Positions 10,701 through 19,700 of a stretch of 31,324 nt of DNA are shown piece by piece (within the stretch, counting starts at the first letter, position 1; each line of letters starts with the position of its first letter). Position numbers and translations under genes: made by a program. Source of the DNA: Gyrodactylus bullatarudis (Eukaryota; Platyhelminthes; Monogenea; Gyrodactylidea; Gyrodactylidae); contig SSNU01000023.1 in NCBI GenBank assembly GCA_012064415.1, positions 1-31,324 of the forward strand, given 5' to 3'. Below the pieces are notes generated by a model, which was not told where the DNA came from, searched no databases, and was given only the letters and a program-made list of their open reading frames with translations.

Positions 10701-13700
10701 CAAGATCTTGCGTCAGTAAAAGATATCCATCAACACCGATTGGTATATTCTCAGGAAAATCAATTGTAATTTGACTAGAAATATTAAAGAAAAACAACAA
10801 ACCTTCCATCAATAAAAGTCGGTGGATGATTATTCGTATCTGATACAAGAATTAAAAGAGTGCCTGTTGTACTCATGTAACTTCCAGGTTGATTAAATGT
10901 TGCTATATTGTTAGTAGCAATTACAGGAAGCGTGAAAACTTGACTTGTTTGGTCCACATTATCGTACACATAATTCTGATATAAATGATAAAAATACGAG
11001 TTACCTTTGCAGAAGTAATTTGTCCGTTTGAGTTCAATGAAAATAAGCTTGATGATCCCAACAGAGCATAATTTGATAGAGTATTTTGACCTTTGTCGTT
11101 ATCTACTGCAGAAAGAGTTGCGAACGGCGTAGAGGTTCCAGTATTTTCCGGATAGAATATCACCTGAGAATATTAGTTAATATAATTTACATTTGAAGGA
11201 TATGACCAACGCGGCGGCTTATTATTAACATCTGATACGCTGACTATAACTTGTCGATAAGCTGTACCGAGAATATTCGTAGCTCCAACAGAGAACTGAT
11301 AGCTCTAGGGAAGAAAATGAAACTTTGAATAAAGTACACCAGAGAATTGTTTGTAATAAACATACATCACGACCCGTTGGGAGATCTCTTTGAAGCCCAT
11401 TTGCCACAGATATGACTCCTGTTGTTGAACTAATCGAGAATAAATTGGAAAAGTAACCACCTATTTTATATGTTACTGATGGATTGACACTTGGATCTGT
11501 TGCCACTGGCTGAAAATTTTTAATTAAAATGAGATGATAGCAATTACAAGCTCAAAAGATAATATTTTGGCACCAAATCGAAATTTGATGAAAAATTTAA
11601 ATTTTAGTAGATTTTCAACCTCACATCAATTAGCTTTAAATCAAGCTTTAAATTTTGGACAATCTATGAAACTTTTCGAAAGAAAATTACTGAAATAAAA
11701 TCTTGTCATAAAAACCGAAACTACGATTATCATGTATTTGAAGAATTAAATTTATTTTCCAAGGAGTATTGTTTCGAGGAAATATTCTTTTTTTTCTAGG
11801 GGTGATATCTAGGAACCAGAACGAATCTTCAACTGTGGAACATCCTTTTGATTTTTCATGTGGAAGAATTTAGCAGCTCAAATTTCAAAAGCGTAAAATA
11901 AATATTTGAATTTCTATATAACACTGTACAGTTGTTTATTTGGTAGATGAAAAACTGAAAACTTACTGCATTGCCAAGAGTACCAGTTGTCAATTCTTGT
12001 ATAGTGTATGAATATGCAGTTGCTTGGTCAAAAGTACAAAAGCGAACATTGTTCTTTAACACATTGATGGTAAGGGAAGTTTGAGCAGTGAATAGTTGGT
12101 CATTGACAAAAATGCTCAGAGAATATTGCTAAGAATGAATAAAAGAATATTAATACATAGTTTTGTCGTTACTTTCACTGAAAATGAGTGAATGTTTTCA
12201 AATCAATTTTGAGCTCAAAGCTTGAAAAAACGTGAATTTGGTGCCAACTCAAAATTCTAGAATGCCCACATTTTTCTCTGAAAATAATTTATCTAGGTTT
12301 CCTTTCTTTAATCGGTAGAAGTGGGCCACATTATCTAAATTATTTTTATCAATTTTTAATTTTTGTAAAATCAAAAAATCTCAACTCCAAATTAGCTACA
12401 TCTTTAAACTGAAGAGTTGAAAGAATCGCTCAATTCTTGATAAATCAAATTCAATGCAGGAAAAATCTTGTCATACTGAAATCATATTCTTTCTAGAAGT
12501 GAATATATTCAAACAAACCTTGGCGATGAAAAAGTCTACTTTTCTAGCTAGCAATATCTCTCCTGTATTTGGAATGCAGATGAAGTTGTCTGAACCAGTT
12601 CCAGATAAATAAAAGGCGAATAGACTCATTGGATCCTTATCCTGTGCCGAAACTTGTCCTACTTTTGCACCAATTCCACTCTTCTCATCAATACTAAATG
12701 TGAAAGAGGTAGGGAATGTCGGCGAGTTATTGTTGATATTGATTATGTTGATTGTGAGAACAATGCTCGCTGAAATATTTTTAAAATTTATTTTTAATTC
12801 TCAAATTTTTTAATCAGAAAAGGCAGTTTTTTCAAAATTCAGATTGTAAGGCACACTCAAATCATTTGAAGAAAAATATGGCGTCAAATTTTTGCTCTTA
12901 GACCAATCTTTGAGCTTTATTTTGATATCAAAGTAGAAAGGATATTTTATGTTGTTTTTAAGGGAAGGAAATCTAATATGCTAAATTAGATTATAGATCA
13001 TTTTTAATGCTTGAAGTTTATAAATCAAGATTTGATCACTCTCTTTGATTCAAAATATTGGTGGGTAGAAAAGACGCGATACCATACATACAAAAGCGCC
13101 AACGTTTCCCCACTAACTCAGAGGACCTGAGTAAAGCAAATCTATAACTAATTAGTGAAAGAACAGAAAATATTATGTACAGGTAAAAGTCCTTGAGAGT
13201 GTTAAGAAATAAATTGAAATTTAATTCGAATATCATTGGTTACTTACAATGACCAATTAGAATCGAGGAATTTTCATGGAAAATCTTGCATGCTATATTT
13301 GATGATGCTTTAAAATGATGCCTAAGAATTTCAACAGATATAAAGATATCATTTTTCTCTATCAAAGGATATAAATTTTTTCATGAAATAACTTAAAATT
13401 TTAAAGTAAAATTCATAACATTAGAAAGCTAATGAAAATGATTTCAGTTAAAAATCTTATCACAAGTATGAATTTTTGACAATAAGTCTTGAGAATTTTT
13501 AAAATCCTTGCTCTATTTTGAATAAGTAAATTTTTTATTTATTTAAATCAGTGAAATTTCTTATCAGAATTAATCGAATTTATGGAAATCTAGTTTATTC
13601 TTGGTTAGAAAAGATTTCAATTTTGAATTGGTTTTACTTCTAACTTCGGGTGGGATCAATTCTCTAGCTTTTTCCCTGAGTACTTCCAGTGCTTTCTCAG

Positions 13701-16700
13701 TATTGATATCCTCAAAGTTTTCTTGTTCCAATAAATGGGTTTTACAGGCTTCTGTTACTTCTTGTTTCCAATTCGAGTTAGATAAGCGTCTCATGTTACT
13801 CTCAATTATACTTTGATCTTCCCCATTTTTGATTAAATTCTTCAAAATTTTCCTCTCGAACCTTTCACGATTCATACTCACTCTCTGTGACAAACTGTTC
13901 ACAGTCCAGGAATATTAAATTAGCCTCCTACTTAATCAGTTTTTTCCACTAAATTCATTGAAAGTGAGAATTTATTCATTTAAAAATTCTCATCTTTCTT
14001 TCATTTCTGTTAAATGATCAAAGAGAATATTCACGATCGCTTTGAGAATATCTATAATGAAATAAATATGAACAACAAAGAGTTAATAAATAGACTTGAT
14101 ATTGTATTTCAAGAGAGTATCTGGAGTCACAATGTACGCGGATATATTTATAAACTTATTGAGACAAAGTCAGTCGAAAATATCAATGTTGAAGAGATTG
14201 TCAAAGTGGTTTATCCAAAAGCATCAAAATTATTTCCCGAGGAGATAAAACAAGAGTTAATCAAGCATATTACAAAGAAAATGGATGATTATCTCCTTCA
14301 AAATGATACTGAGAATATTGAAAATAATAATTGATAATTTTTTTGAATTTCTCACCCGAGTTTGGTTTACCTCCCATACTAGGCAGGCTAGATGGAGCAC
14401 CATCTTGAGCAATCACAGTTATGTAATAAACATCTTTTTCTTCTGCATTTAGAACTATTCCGTCATTGACTAGAATATTAGATCCTGAAACTTTGAAACT
14501 TTGGTGATCTCCACTTGTAGCCAGACTGTAGGTCACCTAGTTTAATTAAACATGATTTATTCGAATGAAAAAATATTATTGATTTGATCATGCTAAAAAT
14601 CAAGATGGATAGAATTCATTTTATGACTATTGTGACAGAAAGCTATGTGTGAACTAAAGTTAGTTGACATGAAGAGGATGAGAATCTCAGAATAGCCAGG
14701 AAACAATTTATATTTTGAATTCCAGGATCAGATGTTTAAATTGAAAAATTCAATCTTGTCAAAATTAGGTAGGCTTCACGCTCAAAAATTTTCAACGATT
14801 TCAAATATTTAAGCAATTCAATACTGATACTTCGGATCAAGATTAAACGAAGAATTCAAATTAGAACATAAAGCCTGAGAAAAAGTTTTAAAAATTTAAA
14901 TTTAGACTCATTCCCATAGATTGGAATTCTTCATCTGATCTTGATCCGAAATGTCAGTATCGAATTGCTTGAATCTTTGAAATCGATAAAAAATTTGAGC
15001 TCAAAGATCGAAAAAGTGGGACATTCTCAGAATTCATAAAATGGTCAGATTTTGGCCAGATTCAATTTTTCAACGTCTCATGGGCCAATTTCATCTTGGA
15101 ATTCAAAATATAATTTATTTCCTGGCTATCCGGAGGAAAATATTGAGTTTGTTTGTAAAAAAAGTAAATTCTCATCTTTATGTCAACTATATGGCTTTAT
15201 AAAAATTTACTGACTTTATATTTTGGTATAATTTCTCAGTCAGAATTAAACTCCAACTCTTGTAGCTCATTCTGGAATATGTAAACTTGATTACTAGGGC
15301 CTCAAAAATCCTGGAAATACTTCAAGTATTATGAAAATATTTAAGAAATGAATAAAGACTTATAGAGTAGCCAGAAGAATTTATTCAGACCTTCTTTGTA
15401 GAAGTTCTTTTCATTGAAAAAAAAATCATTTATTTATAAAAAAGCAAACCCCTTTCATACAGAAGTAAACTCAAATGAGGCCATCCATTGAATTTATTTT
15501 CATTTGATGTAAAAGTGCTATACTTGACAATGTCAAGTTGACATTGCCTTTCTTTCAAAAGAAATGGTTTTGTTTTTCAATTTCGGTCTACTCGGTTGAA
15601 CTTATCAAAAAGGTTAAGCTTACGGTTGAAAATTGTGCTATAGTGTCGGTATCAAAAGCAAATATGTTTGATATAAAAGCATTAGCTGGGGAATTTTCCA
15701 CAATGTACAATCTTCCAATTTGGTTCGGAAATTGTGGAATCTGATTGTTAACATCTTCAATATTGAATGTTAAAACGATATCAGAGTAAATGTCAATGTT
15801 GGAGGTTTTTGGCACTTTTTGAGCACGGATTCTTATATAGTATTTTGAAAGTCTAACTCAGAAGAAAGAAAAACAATTAAATTATAAATAAAATTTGAAA
15901 GACCCTAGTTAATCACCTCTGATAAAGGAATTGATTTCCAGTTATCAATGTTAGCTGGGGATTATTACTGGAATCTGTGACAATAGTCGTGAATGGTCTT
16001 GGACTATTTGTCCAGCCGGTCGCTTCAAAACTACCAGGATATTGATATAAATTTATTTGGTATGCTGCTCCCGTCAGTACTGAAGTTGATATAACAGCGA
16101 CGTTTTTGTTACTTTCGTCCTCTTTGAAGGTGAAAATCCTGATGTAAAAATTAATAAGTACAAAATAATCAAGCAAATTTCAAGTATATAATGATAACAG
16201 CAAACTGAAGTTTAATAGAAAGCCTGGTTAAAGGAATTATTTAGGATTACACAAAAGTATTTTATATTATATTTATGAAAAAATTTTGAATCTATTGTAA
16301 AGAGGCGAACAGATCATTTTCTACAGAATTCATTTTTTCAACTTCGAGCTGGAATATTTTTTATAAATTTAAAAGTGGCAGAATGGATATTGCGCCAAAT
16401 TGAAAAATGACCATATTTTCTAGACGGTAAAATTGGGTATTATTATCTGGATTTCTAAAAATCTATAACATATTTCTGTAAAAATTAAAGATTCCAAACT
16501 TCATTTCAATTGACTTTACAAAGAAATCCAATTAGAATCTCATTCAGAATTTTTTAATGTATTAATTGTCAGTCTTTTTCCTATATTGATTTTCTTATAG
16601 TCTCGATATGGTTAATGATAGATCCTTTAGAGTTCAAAATATAAGCTTCCATCCCTCAAAGTTACAAATCCCAGATAACTAACTAGTTCTCTGATAATTT

Positions 16701-19700
16701 AATACTCTGGAATACCATTAACGTCCAAGCCTGCTTTCTATTACTGAAAGATAAAAATTTCTCCCATCTTATCAATGGAAATCATTATTTCTCATCTGTA
16801 TTTTAAGCATTCGAAAATTAGTGAACTTGATAGAGGCCATTTTTCAACACGCAGGAAATCTGTGATAAGCTTCAAATGTAAAAAATACACGTAGCTTATT
16901 GAATCTATTAAATTATTAAACATGTTCGAAACTTACCGCCTGATTATATCAACCTCTGAGGCATAGCTTTAAGAAAATAGCATTAACATAATCTGGTTAA
17001 AATTATTAAAAAGCATACCAAACGACAGATCTTTATATAACTAAATCTTTTACAGGAAAAAATTTACGAAAAAAATTATTTAAGGCTAATTATGCGAAAC
17101 TCAACAGGAATCAGATTTATTGGTTGAAGGTTCCCTGTTCTCTCATTGGCTAATAAAAATCATGGTTTAGAAATATAAATCAGATGTTAATTACGATATG
17201 GGCAGAGTGGGATAGAAAACGGGTACTTTACCTGTAATTGTAATGTTTGATAGTTTTTTTTAACTTTAATAAATACTTTTTCGGAAATTTGGAACAATTT
17301 AGCTATTACTACGACTATTATTGAGAGAGAACATTTACTAAATTACTCACCCAGTAACACTCATAACTGGCGGTAGATCATTAGCATTTGACGTAGTATA
17401 GACGTTAACAACAGCCTTATTCCATGCTGCATTATTCACGGTGGGCTTGGGGTTGTACGCTTCCACTTGAATTGTAAATGTTCCCTAGAAAATAATTCCA
17501 AAATGAATATTTTCTATACAATAACCCAGTCTAGCAAAATAATATTCCTGTATACTCTATAAAATTTTGATAGTACAGTTCTGAAAGTTCGGATATTTTT
17601 GAGAAATATTCGAATTTGTGTTTTATCGAATTTTAGGTCTTATCTTTGCTCTAAAATGTTTATTATAGCTCGAACAATTCTAAAATGATGGAAACTTGTC
17701 GTCTTGAACTTCTGAGCCACCTCTTCTGATTTAGAAGCTCAATTTTTTTGACAAAAAGTCTCTTTTTGTAGCTGTTAGGCATGGCGCAGGATATTTTTCT
17801 TGCATTAACATGTGTGGAAAAATTTGAAATTTGTGAATCTGCTTTCAAAACGTCTCAAAAATAACCGTAAACGGTGAGAAACTCAGCTTTTTGTATATTT
17901 TATTATTCAAAATCTGAATGAATCTTTTTACTGCAACCTGATCGTCTCCGAATTTCATTGACCATATAAATAGAATTCTTGATTCCTATTTTCTACTATT
18001 TGATGATTTAGTTATAGATTTAAAATTCATGCGTCAAGATCAAAATGTAAAGTTGGTTGATATGAAGTTGTGAATCTATGATTTTTACAGAAATCTTGAT
18101 GCTTCCATCAAGAATTCGAATTTTTTAAAGATTTTTTAGAATCCTACTCATGCTGCCCACTTTTACCAGTTGAAGAAAAAAATCCTAAAAAAAGTATTCT
18201 TATACATATGGCCATTTTTCAAATTTCGATTTGGGCGCCAAAATCCCATTGGTTACATGAGTAGGATTCCAAAAAATCTTTAAAATATTCGAATTCCTGA
18301 GGAAAAAAACGAGACTTCTGTAAAAATCCTGGATTCCCAGCTTTATATCAATTTGCTTTATGTTTTTATTATGAACATAACTAACTGTTCCAGAATTGCC
18401 ATTCATTTTTATTTGACCGGTGTTTTGATCAATAACAAAAATGTTAGTAGTCTGACTGACAATTCGATAGAGAACTTGTGATGTATCCTGATTCGGGTCG
18501 TCTGCATCCCATGCAATTACCTGAGCAATTTCCCGATTAATGTTTGTGTTCTGTAACACCATCACGTCATAAACTTCCGGATCAAATACTGGCAGATTCA
18601 TGTTTAAATCAATAATTTCTAATTTGAAATAACAATATCTAGAGAAAACTGGTGTCCCCCAATCATCTGCTCGAATGGTAAAAAAGAGTTGATTTGGGAG
18701 TACATTACCAAAGAATGATTCAGATCTTGAAAGGGCTTGGACATTGAAAATGGTTCCATCTGTTGGATTAACGTCTAGATATTTCCTAGGATTTTTAAAA
18801 ACAGAATTCTCAATCAGATAATATCGTATCATAGTTTTGGCCAATTCTGGGTTATCTTGATCGGTAGCTACAACCCTTCCAATAACATTGTTGGCTGGAG
18901 TGTTTTCAGTTTGACTTAAGACATTATTGCATGTAGTAAACCTTGGCATGTATTTGTTCGGTTGGAAAACAGAGACTAAAAGTTCAAAATGATCACTGTT
19001 CAGTGAGAGTCCAGTTGCTGAACAACCAGAACAAGTTCCAGAATCTTTAGCAATGATTTTCAATGTGTAATTTTGTATTTTTGGCATTTGATTTAAACTT
19101 ATCTGGCCGTTCTGTGAGTTGATTGAGAACACCGAAAAAGTTTGTGACTCTGCACCTGTTAAAGAACTTCCTTTAAGGGGCCAAGAATTTCATTCAAGCA
19201 AGAATCATAGAGACATACCTGAATTAATAAAATGAAAAGTCACTGTTGAACCATCCAAATCAAGTGCCGTAACAATATAAAAAGGTACGTTTATTTTTGT
19301 CTCAATTGATAGGGAAACTGTTTTTGGAGAATTTATCAAGGGTGCATTTGTATTAGCATTCTTAACAATGACTCTTATTATCGTTGAAGCTTTCCCCCCG
19401 CTGATGACACCCTCAGCGGTCAGATTGACGTCCAAAATCGGTCCATTTGGATTCATATTATCATAGTTGAGGACTCTTTTATTTTCAAAGAAATATTAAT
19501 ACATGCTTGAAAGGTTGAAAGAAACTCACGAGTTGGTTATGATCAAAGCACTACCATCTGTATCTTTGAGTACTTTGAAGAAATTTGAGTTTGTACCAGA
19601 AAGAGAGTAGGAATAGATTGGAGCAACGGTATCGAGGTCACTCGGAAGTACTTGAGAAGATGAAATAAATAGATTTATTATTATCGTATAACTACTAGTG

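Noticed and set aside
13601..13816. 71-codon plus-strand frame
   Set aside because: It is antisense to the ENY2-like gene and lacks any family pattern.
15538..15744. 68-codon plus-strand frame
   Set aside because: It is antisense to cadherin exon 12, which fits perfectly on the minus strand with matching phases.
18200..18385. Continuation of the long cadherin exon 8 frame past SGT
   Set aside because: The extra residues are read from a MITE copy; a GTTAGT donor at 18385 joins in phase to 17484, giving normal cadherin sequence.
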